Counted from the stretch's first letter, positions 40,661 to 52,533 are shown. The stretch is 64,000 nt of DNA from CAWJTV01 sp963845695 (GCA_963845695.1 CAWJTQ010000020.1:372001-436000); one strand, 5' to 3'. The notes: generated by a model not told the origin, from the sequence alone. Numbers and translations are program-made.

Positions 40661-43600
40661 TCATCGCCATCGCCGAAACCCGGTAGGGCAACCGCGGCGC
40701 CGGCGCCACGCCCGCGCCGCCAGGTGGTTGCTGATGTTCTCCAGGATGACGCGTTCGTCGGTCCCCTCACCGGCCAGCTCGATCAGGGCCTGGAGAAGTT
40801 GGTGGAACAGCACGTTCTTCCGCAATGCCCGGGCGTCGAGGTAGTCGTCGACCTTGTCGACGTCGCCGCCTTCCAGAGGTGCATCAGGCGATGGACCTGG
40901 TCGATCAGCGGTGCGGGGCGGCCGTCGGCGTCGTAGCCCATCGTTTTCCGCTTCCGCTGGTGCCAGGGACGCAGCTTGACCGTGCTGCCCGAACCCTCCT
41001 CGGGCTCGGCGTCGGGCTCGGCGGATTCGTCCTCGTCCTCGGACTCCTCGTCGTCCTCGTCATCGTTCGGCGAGCCCGCCGGTGCGGAGGAGGACCTCAT
41101 GGCGGCCGGCCAGGTCGCTGTCCGACAGGTTACAGGAGACGGCATAAAGGATGCAGGCGCCGGCGGGCGCATCAGCCATGCCGAAGTCGTGGCGGTGGAG
41201 GAGGTAGTAGGTGGTGATGTCGTCGAGCCCGCTCGCGGCGTTCTCGTCCCCGTTGTGACTGAGCACCCGGCCGACGACGAAATCGACGACCAGCCGCCGA
41301 ACGTGCCGCAGGAACTCGGCCACGGTCATCATCTGGCCCGGCTCGTTCGCCTTCTTGACGACCGGGTGATGGCTATACGCCTCCAGCGCCGGACCGGTCG
41401 CCGCCCAGACGAAGTCCGGGCCGCGAATCCCCGCGTCCCAGAAGTCGCGGAGCCGGGTGTGGATGTTGTGCCGCATCTCCTCCAAGACCTTGTTGTCCCA
41501 GCCGGGACGGGCGGTCTCGGGGCGTTTCTTGCAGACGAGCCAGACGGAGGAGGAGAGTGCCGATGATGAGAGGGCCCGCGTTCGGGCGAGCGTTCGGTCT
41601 GGATTGGCCAGCTTCCATCGACGACGAAGCCGGCCCGGATAATTGCGGAGACGAGGGTTTCCCAGGCGTCCGGGTGCTTGTGGGCGAAGATAACCACAAA
41701 ACGGCCATCTGGCCAAGGACGCGGCTACAAGACGCGAAGGTGCGGTACATACCGTCTTCGTACACGGCCTTGGACTTCGCGCGTCCCAGTCGTGCCTTGA
41801 TGGGTCATCGACCAATTCCCCATCGTTGGCCTCGTGGTTCCATTTCGGGCCCAATTCCTCTCTGAACGCCTCGTCAACCCCAGGAGAATTCCCACGCATG
41901 ACCCTCCTGAGCCAGACGTGAAAGAAGTCCATCAGGTCACAGTACGATTTGGCGTCGTAGTATGGCGGGTCGGTCAGAATGAGGTCGAACGGGGACTCCT
42001 CGATGCCGGTGCTGCTCTGGTTCACGACCTTTGGCGGGGGCGCGGCCCCGGCGAATTCCAACGCGTGCACAATGAACAAGCCGATCCACTCGATCGCCCC
42101 GGTGTAACCGCCAGAGGTCTCCGATGTGGCCATCACCTCGGCGAAGTCCCAGACGATCGAGAACGCGAACCGCGCGAAAGGTGTCCCTGATCATCTCGCG
42201 AGAATTGCTCCAACTACAGGTGCTGCTGGAATAGTCTGCCAGGCGGTCAAAGGCCAAAGCGAGATAGGCGGAAATAGCCTCGATCCAGGCGAGGGGATAG
42301 CCTTCCTTCTGCATCGCATCCCTCGCAGCCCTGGTCCAGGCGCGAACGTGCCGAGGGCAAGCAATTGTCTCGGGCTGAACATATCCGCCCAGTGGAACAT
42401 CCCGTAACGGCGAGGGAAGCCCCGTGCTTCCGAGGACCGAACGGCTCCGGGGTGCTCTCCAAGGGATCCCGAACGGGATCGACTCGAAGACATCCTTCAT
42501 CTTCGCATCAACCTCGTCCGCGAGCCGGATCTCAGACTCATCGGGTAGACGGTACTCCTTGCCCTCCTTGCCGTCCACGACGACGGCCAGCATGACCGAT
42601 CCGAACTGCTGGCCGTGGCCCTCAGACCGGAGGTCATCCCAGGTCATGATGGACTGGCAGAGCGGGCACCTCGCCCCCGAGCGGTTCATCGTCCCGGCGC
42701 CGACCTCCTTGTCGCCCACCTTGCGCTGGGCCGCGTTTCCCTCCGCGACTGGGACATTGTCCCGCACACCGAAGACGAATCCCATGCGATCGGCATTTGC
42801 GTCCATGGTAAGTAGGACACGTTTGCCAGGCTTCTTGCAGAGCCACTTGGACTTGAGCAGTGGAAAGGTCGTTCGGCAATTCTTGCAGTTTGTGGTTCGC
42901 GACCAGAGGTAGGCCACTGTCGGCTTGCCTTGGATCAAGGGATAGTACGGATCGAGATCACTCTTCGCTTTCTGCAGCACCCACCAACCCCAGGCCCGAA
43001 CATGCCAGGCGAGATCTGCCTCGGGAGGGAACAAGATGCCCAAGCTCAACTGCTCGAGTTCTCGTTCAAGTCGCTTCTGGGAGATCTTGCCCGTTCCCTT
43101 CAGGAATCTCACCAGGAAGTCATGGGACTTGAGGGCGAACCCCGGCAGGGGCCGCGTCTGTCCGGCGAGTTTTTGAGTGTGTTCTAATGTGCATTTGAGG
43201 ACAGCCCAGGCGACGGGGTTGATGTCGACGGCCGTCGCCTCGCAGCCCAGCCGCATCGCTTCGAGTGGGATCGCGCCGCCACCGGCGAACGGGTCGAGCA
43301 CTCTCGGGGCTCTCCCGCCGTACGCCTCGCGTATTTGCTCACGGAACGAAACAATGTCCTGGCTCTTCTGGTTTCCCCATCTCAGAACTCCGCCCTTCGT
43401 ACGTTCCTTGACGATCTCGACAACCTTGCCATTGACGTTCTTCTTATCAACCTCGGTAACCACCTTCCCGCCGATCTTTTCCAGCAATTCCTTCCGCGCC
43501 TGCGGCGTCCCCGGATCGGGCAGCAGCGTGGCGATGAGAGCCGCCCGGCACGCCGCCAACGGCCGCCGCGCCGGCCAGATGTGCAGCGTCGAAATATGCC

Positions 43601-43691
43601 CGTGCCGGACGCTCTTCTCGTGGACCGAGTCCAGCGACGCCTGCTTGAGCGGGAAGGCCACTTCGATGAGACGAGGATGGTCGGGATTCAT
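40661..43691 (-). pseudogene. DUF1156 adenine-specific DNA methyltransferase (COG1743-like) with about nine frameshifts
   Basis: ATG at 43691 begins MNPDHPRLIEVAFPLKQASL with the DUF1156 N-terminus (EKSVRHGHISTLHIWPARRP). Then the SAM motif DPFAGGGAIPLEAMRLGCEA, a zinc ribbon (CKNCRTTFP, CKKPGK, CPLCQSIMTW), the catalytic motif LILTDPPYYDAKSYCDLMDF, and a C-terminal RKNVLFHQLLQALIELAGEG with NISNHLAARAWRRRRG. Frames have to be joined near 42460, 42420, 42355, 42165, 41770, 41697, 41600, 41110 and 40875. That density is far above that of other genes here, so it may be a genuine pseudogene. The full enzyme, about 1000 residues, would methylate adenine in DNA. Its start overlaps the AAA-ATPase stop by 4 bp. 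Confidence 0.75.
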
Positions 43692-45204
43692 CGCAACCAG
43701 AGTAAGGAGGAGAGTGATATCGTGACAATCCTGGGGTCGGTCACCGCTTGACCGTCTTCGAGGGTGACGAGCAGCCCGAACGGAGCATTGTAGACGGTCT
43801 TTTCGAGGAACGCGCGAAGGCCCACCGTATCGTCATGAGGTTGGATCCGTCGCCGATACTTGACCTCGATGGGTATGCGCTTCGTCCCTACGGTGATCAC
43901 GAAGTCAACCTCGGGTTCAGACCCTCTCGCCGGGAAATGCGCAACGTCCAGACTGGGGATGGAGGCCAGAAAGTATCCGAGCGTGCTTTCCGCGAGGTGG
44001 CCCGCGAGTTCGGTCAAATGAGATTGGGCGCGAAGCTCGCTCGGGTCGAGTGGGATCATCTCCTGGAGCCAACTGGCTCGAAGCGCATGATCGCAGAGCG
44101 CGATCTTGAATGGAGACCGCCTCCGCTTGAGGCGCAATTCGAGAGGAGGGATGAGGCGGATCAGGAGGGTCCCATCGAGGAATCGCAGATACGTTAGAAT
44201 GCGGTTCCAGCCGATATTCCCATGAAGGGCCTGCTGAATCTCGAGGACGAACAGGTTCTGTCCCGGACACTGCCCGGCATATCGGCAACAGAGCCGGAAG
44301 ATTTCCTCGAGCAGCTTCTCGTCCCGCTTCTGACCGCGGGTCCCATCCTGAGATCGTGCTGGATCGCACGTTTGATCACCGTTTCATTCAGGTAATCCGC
44401 CACTTCCGGCCAGGGAATATCGTGACGTTCCTGCGCAACCGGATACGCACCCCGCTCCGAGAAGGAACGGAAAGCTTGCTCTCGGAGTTGCTTCGTGTCC
44501 TGCGCAAATTGGATGCCGTCTTGCCAGAACTGCGGTGTTGCGACTTTGTCCAGGCCATTGTCAGCCCAGAACGCGTCAACCTGGTGACCGTAACGAAGTA
44601 GCGCGATTTCCCTCAGGAGAAGCGGGCCCATGTCCAAGGTGGTCACACGGCCCGCGAGACTATCGCGCCCCGCCTCGATCCGGAGCGAAGAGCTTCCCGT
44701 CACGAGCGCGCGAACCATGTGGTTGTCGACAAGGTTCTTCACCTGAGGCGCCCAGGCATCCAGGTTCTGAACCTCGTCGAGAAAGAGATAGGCCGGTTCA
44801 TTCGCTCGTCCGGCCTGGTTAAAGCTGCGGCCGAGGATCGTCGCCTCGAACCACCGGGAAATCGCCAGGACCGGCTCGCTCAAGCCGCGAAGGGCGGGTA
44901 GCTCGTCGAACGGCACGTAGAGAATCCGTCGGGGAGAAACCCCCTCGCCGATGAGCAGTTCGATGATCTGGCGCAGGAGCACGGTCTTTCCCACGCGCCG
45001 TGGCCCCCGGAGTACACAAGCCGGAGTCATTCCAACTCGCAGCATTCGAACCAGACGGTCAAATGGCCAGCGCCGGTGCGGTGGCATGCTCGGTCCCGGT
45101 TTCCCCTCCCACCAGGGATTGAGGTCGCGAAGGTTTTCCGAGAGCTCGATCGGCAGCTTTCCGAAGAGAGGATTCGCCACGATCGGATGACGCTTCGATG
45201 CCAT
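43688..45204 (-). CDS. AAA ATPase with DUF4143 C-terminal domain, one frameshift
   Basis: ATG at 45204 gives MASKRHPIVANPLFGKLPIE. Walker A is VLRGPRRVGKTVLLRQIIEL near residue 65-80; Walker B is AYLFLDEVQNLDAWAPQVKN; sensor-like is VRALVTGSSSLRIEAGRDSL. A shift near 44340 joins QHDLRMGP to RGQKRDEKLLEEIFRLCCRY and QALHGNIGWNRILTYLRFLD. The DUF4143 end has a PD-(D/E)xK-like core (EVDFVITVGTKRIPIEVKYR). The protein is about 505 residues. Such proteins are common predicted ATPases with a nuclease-like C-terminus. Its stop overlaps the methyltransferase ATG by 4 bp, and its start is 57 bp after the helicase stop, so it is part of this operon. Confidence 0.85.
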
Positions 45205-45261
45205 GGCTCAATCCTCCCGGGTAACCGGATACTCGGGTTATACGTATTAAGTAAACAAAAG

Positions 45262-48200
45262 TCAACTGCCGATGCGCGCGGGAGACTCTCCCTCCGCAGC
45301 ATCGAAAACCTCCTGAGCCGCGATCCGCACGCCCCCTTTGGCCCTGACGATCAGCTTACCAAAAGGGTCCTGCACGCGCAGCAGACGCGGATGCGACGTC
45401 CCGCAGTCGAAGACCACGTACAGCCAGTACCGATCGCGCTGGTTGCACGCCTTGACCCATTCGTTCTCGGTAAGCTCGACCTCGCCGACCCCGACCCGCC
45501 CCTTGACCTCGATCCCGCGCTGGACTCGGCCCGGCCGATCCGAGAGCAGGTCGAACCCCGGGTTCTCCTCCAGGCCGGCCGCTCGCGCCAGGTGGGGCCT
45601 GGACACGTCCTTGACCACCGCGCCGGCCGCTTCTTCGAATGCCAAGGCGACCTTCACCGCGAGCGCCTCGACCTCCGCGTCGAACCGCTTCCGCTCCTCG
45701 GGGTCATCGGTCGGAACGACCAAGGAATGGGCCAGGAACATCACCTCGTTGGCCTCGATCAATTCCGGCTCGCGCTTCAGGGCCGCCAGCGCCGCCTCGC
45801 GACGGGCCGCCAGCGCCTTCTGCCGCTCCTTGACCCGGGTCATCTCGCCCTTCGCCTTCGGGTCGCCGGCCTGCACCTTCTCCCGCAGCTTTCCCCGCGC
45901 CTGCGCCAGCTCGGCGTCCTGGTACTCGAAGCCCCGCGAAACGAACTCCAGCCGCGACGGGAGATCGTCCAGCCGCGCTCGGCGGCGTGCCTCGGCGAGC
46001 GGCGCGACAACCTGGCTGGCAGCGTATTCCCGTGCCTTCGCGACCAGATCGCCGGCCGCCTCGGCGAAGGACGACGTGCTCGCCGGCACGGAGCCACTGC
46101 CCTTCAGGAGCAGCAACGACTCGACCGGACATGGCTCGATCACGCCATCCCCGATGCTGTTTCAGTCCGACCAGCCGATACTCCAGGACTTCCGTCCTCG
46201 CCAGCGATGGGAACGCGGCATCCGCCCTCCGCGACACCGAGACGGCCGCCAGGTGAAACAGGTACGGGCAGATCGCCGTCGGGTCCACGAAGACCGCGCC
46301 GCGGCGGGCGGCGTCGGCGAACCGCTCACAGACGTGGATCCGCCAGCGGTCGAACACCCGCTCGCCCGGATGAAGGAACAGCGCATCATCGGCGTGCCTG
46401 GGCTTGTGGACGGTCAACCGCTGCCTTCGGGCCGGCGGGTAGGTCTCCAGCAGGTTCCAGAGGAAGTCGAGCGCACCGGGCCGGAGCGGCTTGAGGGCGA
46501 AGGTCCCGTCCAGGTCGCCATCGATGCCCAGATCGAGCAGCGGCGCCGACTTCTCGACGAACCGGCGCACGTAGCCCGGCAGCAGCCGGCGCCAGCCCTC
46601 GCGGTCCAGCTTCGCCCGCTCGGCCGCCAGGTACGCCTTCACATCGCCGCCATCGCCGTAGATCCGCCGCTCCTTCGCCTCCAGGGCCTCGACCTGCTCC
46701 TTCGTCAGCGTGCCCTCCAGGGCCCGACAGGCCGCCTCGGCGCCGTCGGTCGTGACCGCCCGCTCCATGTACTCTTTCAGGCTGACGCCCTCGAACAACC
46801 GCCCGATCACGTCGAAGACCTTGTCCCGGCCCAGCTCCTTGCGGATCCGTTCGAGCTTATCCAGCAGGGTCTTCATCACCCGCCCCTCGCGGGTCTGACC
46901 GGCCAGGAGGTTGACGATGAAAACCGGGTCGTGCTCCTGCTTGTACCGGTGGATCCGGCCCATCCGCTGTTCCAGCCGGGCCGGGTTCCAGGGGAGGTCC
47001 CAGTTGAGCAGCCGCCAGGCGAACTGCATGTTGAGCCCCTCGCCGGCCGCGTCGGTGCAGACCATGTACTGGGCGCCGATGTCCTGGACCTTTCGCTCGA
47101 AGAAGGCGATCTGGTCCTCGCGCTCGCGGAAGTCCATTCCGCCGTGGATCCGCGCCACCTGTCCGGTGAAGCCGAGCCCTTCGAGCCGCCGGACCAGGTA
47201 GACGAGCGTGTCGCGGTGCTCGGTGAAGATGATCAGCTTCTCATTGCGGGCCTCGGGGTCATTCAAGATCTCACGAAGCTTGTCGAACTTCGACTCATCC
47301 CCCTTGGCGTCCACCTGCTTGGCCAGTTCCAGCAGAGTGCGGACCTGGTCCCGCTCGGCGATCAGCTCCGCCAGCGACACCGACACGACGCCACCTAACA
47401 CCTTGCTCTCGGCGATCTCGTTCTCCTCCTGGCCGGATTTCGGAGTCTCTTCGTCGCCGGTCTCCTCCTCGAAGATGTCCTTGGTGTCGTCCAGCTTGTG
47501 CTGCATGGCCGTCAGCTCGTCCTTGGTGATCCGGCCCGACTCGATGGCCTGGATCAGCCCGGTCAGCTTCTCCAGGCGTCGCTCGAAAGACCTCAGCAGA
47601 GCATACGTCGAGCTGGCCAACCGCCGTTGAAAGACCGACATGGCCAGCCGCGCCGCGGATCGGTTCAAGATGCGAGCGCGGTTGTAATAGTGCTCGATGT
47701 ACGCCGTCGTCTGGTCGTAGAGGGCTTGCTCGCTGACCTCGCCCTGAGACAGGTTGTAGCTCAGCGTGTCGCTGACGCGGCCCGGGTAGATCCGCTTGCC
47801 TTCGAAATTGACCATCTCCTCCTTCGTTCGGCGGAGGAAATGGCGCCGGCGTGCGTCGGCCGGATAGGCGTTGAAGGCGTCCACCGTGGCCAGGATGTCG
47901 GGCTCCAGGAGTCGCCAGAGGCAATAGTAGGGGAAGTCCTTACCCATGTGGGGCGTGGCGGTCAGCAGCATCAGATGGTTGCAGGCCCAGTCGAGCGACC
48001 AGCGCGAGTCGCCGGCTGGAATGCCTGCGAGCGCCTCAGCCAGCCGGTAGCGATCGGTCATACGAATGGTGAAATCGGGCTGGCGGTCGGCGCCGAGCTT
48101 GTGCGCCTCGTCGAAGATGGCCAGGTCATACGCCTCGACGCCGGGCTCCTGGAGCCGGGCGAACGTGCGATCGCTCGCCAGGGTGTCCACGCTGACAATC

Positions 48201-48715
48201 AGCCGGTCGCCGCCCGACCCCGTAAACGGGTTGCCATGGCGGGAATCCGTCCCGGAGACGATCCGGAAGTCCAGGCCAAAGAGGGTCCGCAGCTCCCGCT
48301 CCCAGTTTCCGACCAGTCCCGCGGGCGGGACGATCAGGATCCGCCTCAGCAGCCGTCGGGCGAGCATCTCGCGGAGGTAGAGGCCCGCCATGATCGTCTT
48401 CCCAGCACCAGGCTCGTCGCCCAGCAGGAACCGAAGACGAGGCTGGCTCAGCATGTGGTCGTAGACTGCAATCCGCTGATGCGGCAACGGGTCGATCAGG
48501 GAAATCTCAGTCGCGAACGCCGGGTTGAACAGGTGGGCCAATGCCAGCCGCTGCCCCTCAACCACGACCCGGACCGCCTCGGGATCGGTGGCAAAGTTGA
48601 CGACCGGCCTGTTCGCACCAGGGCCCATCTTCTCAAGCCCGGGCGGGTCGGAGTCCCCGAGGTCTGAAACAGAATTGTCCACGGAGACCTCGTCTTTGGT
48701 ACAACGGGAAGGCAT
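45262..48715 (-). CDS. SNF2-family helicase with C-terminal DUF3883 (NO VEIN) domain, one frameshift
   Basis: ATG at 48715 (MPSRCTKDEVSVDNSVSDLG) starts a protein of about 1150 residues after repair. Helicase motifs: I, DEPGAGKTIMAGLYLREM near residue 100; II, AIFDEAHKLG; III, LLTATPHMGKDF; IV, NEKLIIFTEHRDTL; V, VCTDAAGEGLNMQFAWRL; VI, QRMGRIHRYKQ. A one-base break near 46150 joins EYRLVGLKQ to IGDGVIEPCPVESLLLLKGS. The C-terminus holds DUF3883 with GIEVKGRVGVGEVELTENEW near the end. Family members occur in DISARM-like and other defence loci. It is the first gene of the locus on the minus strand, with the intergenic space beyond 48716 holding a promoter. Confidence 0.9.
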
Positions 48716-49697
48716 CTCGACCGCTCGGAGTCCAAACCAGCCTCGATCCTATCATCCAAATCAAGCAGGTCAAGCATGAGTGATGCATTCAAGCCAACAA
48801 TCGGATGAGAACGACCCGAGAGCCGTTAATCGGCCGGGCGGGTTTTGTTTCGGGTTTCTCTCTCCCCAGGAACCTGAGTCATTGGGGGGCGAGCATTCGG
48901 GGCTCTTCGTATGTCCTCCAGGGTCAAGTGAGGCGTTCTCAGGAAATTCCTGATACCCGCGCACGAAATTCCAAACCTGAGGCATACTGTAGAATAGGTA
49001 AGTCCGTTACGCCGGCAAAATAGCTGAGGCGAGCTTCGAGAGGCAATCCGGCGAGAGATCCAGCGAGGCAATTCCTCAGATCGAAAAGCTTGGTCTCATC
49101 AATAAATGGATGCGATATTGCTGCCAACCACCCACTCGCTTCGCGGTTTGACTCCCTGTCCCCCATGGGTTGCAAGGTGAAATCGACGAAACGAACCCAC
49201 CCACCGCGTCCCAAGAACGCGAAATCGACGAAACGAACCCACGGCTTTGAGGGTTGTGTCGATTATGTGGCTCGGCCGCGGGCGCCAGACACTCTGAATC
49301 GAGATTGAGAAAACGAACCCAAATCGAGGAAAGATGGGCAAGGTCCAACGATTCTGCGGAAGACACGGAGAAATCCCGATTGCCGGGTCGCTGATCCTTC
49401 CGTTTGGCGGTGGAGGAAATCCGCGTTCCACAGGCACCATTCCCATCGCGCCGATGAATGATCGCCTTCATGAGTCCGCAGGCGTTGCACCCTCGCAGTC
49501 GAACCGAGTCTCGGTCACCTTGTCGCGGGCGTCCCTCCGGGTCAGCATGGCATACCGGATCGCGTTTCCTCCATGGGATTGGTAGGGAAGGTGGCAATTC
49601 GACTCCTCGTGGACTTTGGACCCTGCCGGGTGGACTCGATCCGTTCCGGGAGTGGGTTCTCCATCAATCGCGAGTGAACACTGGGGGCGTCTCCTCG
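48716..49697. other. Intergenic region between the defence locus and an alpha/beta hydrolase gene
   Basis: About 980 bp between divergent genes; no ORF here has convincing codon use or a family. It includes the short direct repeats at 49179-49321. The promoter of the helicase gene should be in the part near 48716-48800. Confidence 0.5.
49179..49321. repeat. 22-bp direct repeats (GAAATCGACGAAACGAACCCAC)
   Basis: Two exact copies at 49179-49200 and 49221-49242, 42 bp apart start to start, and a third degenerate copy near 49302-49321 (GAGATTGAGAAAACGAACCC). Their complements give repeated 'VSSIS' or 'FRRF' peptides in forced frames, so they are not coding. Confidence 0.75.
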
Positions 49698-50475
49698 ATG
49701 GCATGGTTCACGACTCATCTGGTCGAACCGTTTTACCGCCTCCTCTATGGTCGTTTGCCGCGTTCGGGAGGTGAGGCCATCCGGGCTCATGGCCTGGTGC
49801 TGGTCGCCGACGGGGTCGGCGGCCTGGACCTCTGCGGGCTTGGGCTGCGGTACATGCTGGGCGTCGAACGGCTGCCGTATACCGTGGAGCTGTTCCCTTG
49901 GGGCCACGGATTGGGGCGCTGGTTCGCCGACCTGACCGACGTCACCAACCGGGATCACCAGGCGAGCCTGGTCGCCGAGGCCGTGCGACGCTTCCGGTCG
50001 GACCATCCGGAAGAGCCGGTCTTCCTGGTCGCCAAGTCGGGAGGTTCGGGCATCGTGGTCAAGGCGCTGGAGCAACTGGAGGACGCGAGCGTGGAGCGCG
50101 TGGTCCTGCTGGCACCGGCCCTGTCGCCCGGGTATGACCTGTCGCGTGCCTTACTGCGCCGTGCGCCGGGAGGTCGTCGTCTTCTGGTCGCCGCTGGACA
50201 TCGTGATCCTGGGCGCCGGGACCCGTCTCTTCGGCACGATCGATCGGGTCAGGACCGCCGCCGCGGGCCTGGTGAGCTTCCTTGTTCCTCGTCACGACGA
50301 TCCGGAAACGGAGCGAATCCGCGAGTATGCGAAGCTACGCCAGATCCGCTGGCGCCCCGAGATGATGTCGGCCGGCTATTGGGGCGGCCACTTCGGTCCG
50401 GATCACCCGCGGTTCCTCCGTAAATACGTCATCCCGCTCCTGCGGGCCGGTGAGGCACAGGCCGTCCCAGCGTGA
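49698..50475 (+). CDS. Alpha/beta-hydrolase-fold protein, one frameshift
   Basis: ATG at 49698 gives MAWFTTHLVEPFYRLLYGRL, then LGLRYMLGVERLPYTVELFP, FLVAKSGGSGIVVKALEQL with a Ser-Gly-Gly-Ser elbow-like sequence, and VERVVLLAPALSPGYDLSRA. A shift near 50150 leads into REVVVFWSPLDIVILGAGTR and YWGGHFGPDHPRFLRKYVIP. The protein has about 258 residues. The Ser-rich elbow and the later Asp/His-containing strands fit an alpha/beta hydrolase, perhaps of a lipase-like planctomycete group, but no substrate can be named. Confidence 0.6.
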
Positions 50476-51126
50476 GCGACTCGCAGACTGTTCGAAGGCG
50501 AATCGAGGTTCGATGTCAAGCCGCCCTGCTAGCCCGCCGATATCCTTATGGCCCAGTCAACGCGGGACTCGCAACGTGACGACCTGGGTCTTCCAGCTTG
50601 CCGTCGGGAAGGATCAGAGCGTCCGGGACGCCGTCCACCGGGGCCACAGGCCCCGGACGGGACCTCGCCCTGGGCGCTCTGGCTGTCGAGGGATGACGGG
50701 GGTTGAATTCCACCAGGGACTTCAACCAGGCGCCCTCGAGAACTGGCACCTTGACGCCGCACCGCGCGGCGGTCTCCGCCTTTTCCGAGGGAGACCCACG
50801 CCCCCCAGCCCCACACAACGAAGGGGCGGGGCCGCCTCGCACTCGATTCTCTTCAACCGACGCTGTCCCGATAATCCGCACACTCGCGCATCGGGTTCCA
50901 CCCAGAGTCTGAGCGTCGTAACCGCCCAGAAACGGTTAACTTAGAGCGACTATCCGCGGCTTTCGCGTCCCGAGGTGGGGAGTTGTCCCGCCATGGCAGC
51001 CTTGACCACCCGGCGGCCGTGTCGGATAAAACTCCTTAGCGCGATGAACCCACCAACCGGGCCGCGATGCGGTCCCTCGGGGGCCACTCCCCCGCCTACC
51101 ATTCCCTGGGAGTCGTGACGACGACC
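50476..51126. other. Intergenic region upstream of enolase
   Basis: About 650 bp without a supported gene. Short frames on both strands have no ribosome-binding site or protein-like composition. The enolase promoter should lie in the second half. Confidence 0.4.
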
Positions 51127-52438
51127 ATGAGTAAGCAGCTTGCTTCGATTTCGCAGGTCCGCGGCCGGGAGATCCTCGATAGCCGCGGCAATCCGACCGT
51201 TGAGGTCGATGTGATCCTGGCTGACGGCACGATGGGCCGTGCAGCGGTCCCCTCGGGGGCCAGTACCGGGATTTACGAGGCGGTCGAGCTTCGAGACGGC
51301 GACAAGGCCCGATACGGCGGGAAGGGCGTGTCCAAAGCCGTCGCCAACGTCAATACGGTGCTCACCCAGGTCGTCGTGGGCCGGGATCCCGCCGACCAGG
51401 TCGGGTTGGACCGCGCCATGATCGAGGCCGACGGCACGCCCAACAAGGGAAAGCTGGGTGCCAACGCCATCCTGGGCGTCAGCCTGGCCGCCGCCAAAGC
51501 CGCCGCCGCGGCCCATGGACTGCCGCTGTACCGCTACATCGGTGGGGCCAATGCCCGCGTGCTCCCGGTCCCGATGGCCAACATCATCAACGGCGGCAAG
51601 CACGCCGACAACAAGATCGACTTCCAGGAATTCATGGTCATGCCTGTCGGGGCGAAAACCTTCGCCGACGGTATCCGCATGGTGGCCGAGGTCTTCCACC
51701 ATCTCAAGGCGGTCCTTAAAAAGGCCGGCCACAACACCAACGTCGGCGATGAGGGCGGGTTCGCCCCGAATCTCGACAACGAAGACGCGATCAAGTTCAT
51801 CCTCGACGCCGTCACCAAGGCGGGTTACCAGGCCGGTCGCGACAAGGACATCGCCATCGCGCTCGACACCGCCTGCTCCGAGCTCTTCGAGGAAGGCGGC
51901 AAGAAAGGCTATCGCTTCTGGAAGTCGGCCCCCGACACAGTCTACAGCAGCCAGCAGATGGTCGACCTGTTCGCCTCGTGGCTCGACAAGTACCCGATGA
52001 TCGCCTCGATCGAGGACCCGCTCGATCAGGACGACTGGTCGGGATACGCGGCCCTGACCAAGGCCCTGGGAGACCAGGTCCAGATCGTCGGCGACGACTT
52101 CTACGTCACCAACACCGAACGGCTGGCGAAGGGGATCGCCGGGAGCTGCACCAACAGCATCCTGATCAAGGTCAACCAGATCGGCACCCTTGACCGAAAC
52201 CCTCGAGGCCGTCGAGATGGCCCACCGCGCCGGCTGGACCAACGTCATCAGCCACCGCTCGGGCGAGACCGAGGACACCACCATCGCCGATATCGCCGTG
52301 GCGACCAACTGCGGCCAGATCAAGACCGGCAGCGCCAGCCGCTCCGACCGGATCGCCAAGTACAACCAGCTCCTCCGCATCGAGGAACAGCTCGGGCCGG
52401 CGGCTGTCTACGGGGCGGGACCGATCCCGAGGAAGTGA
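51127..52438 (+). CDS. eno: Enolase, one frameshift
   Basis: ATG at 51127 begins MSKQLASISQVRGREILDSR, and the family motifs are all present: DSRGNPTVEVDVILADGTMG, SGASTGIYEAVELRDGD, MANIINGGKHADNKIDFQEF, HNTNVGDEGGFAPNLDNED, DTACSELFEEGGKKGYRFWK, SIEDPLDQDDWSGY, QIVGDDFYVTN, ILIKVNQIGT and SHRSGETEDTTIADIAVATN. An extra T in CCCTTGACC near 52189 breaks the frame just after IGT. Enolase is usually essential and single-copy, so an error is the best reading. It converts 2-phosphoglycerate to phosphoenolpyruvate. Confidence 0.97.
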
Positions 52439-52533
52439 GGAAGCGGGAACTCGCCCGATCGATCGGACCGTGGCGCCGAGGGTGACCGAAGTCAAGCGGA
52501 GGCCGATCCCATGCAGGTTCCCTGGAAAATCCC

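Noticed and set aside
36142..48715. Assignment as DISARM
   Set aside because: DrmA, DrmB and the phospholipase-D DrmC are not present; only a SNF2 helicase and an adenine methyltransferase are shared.
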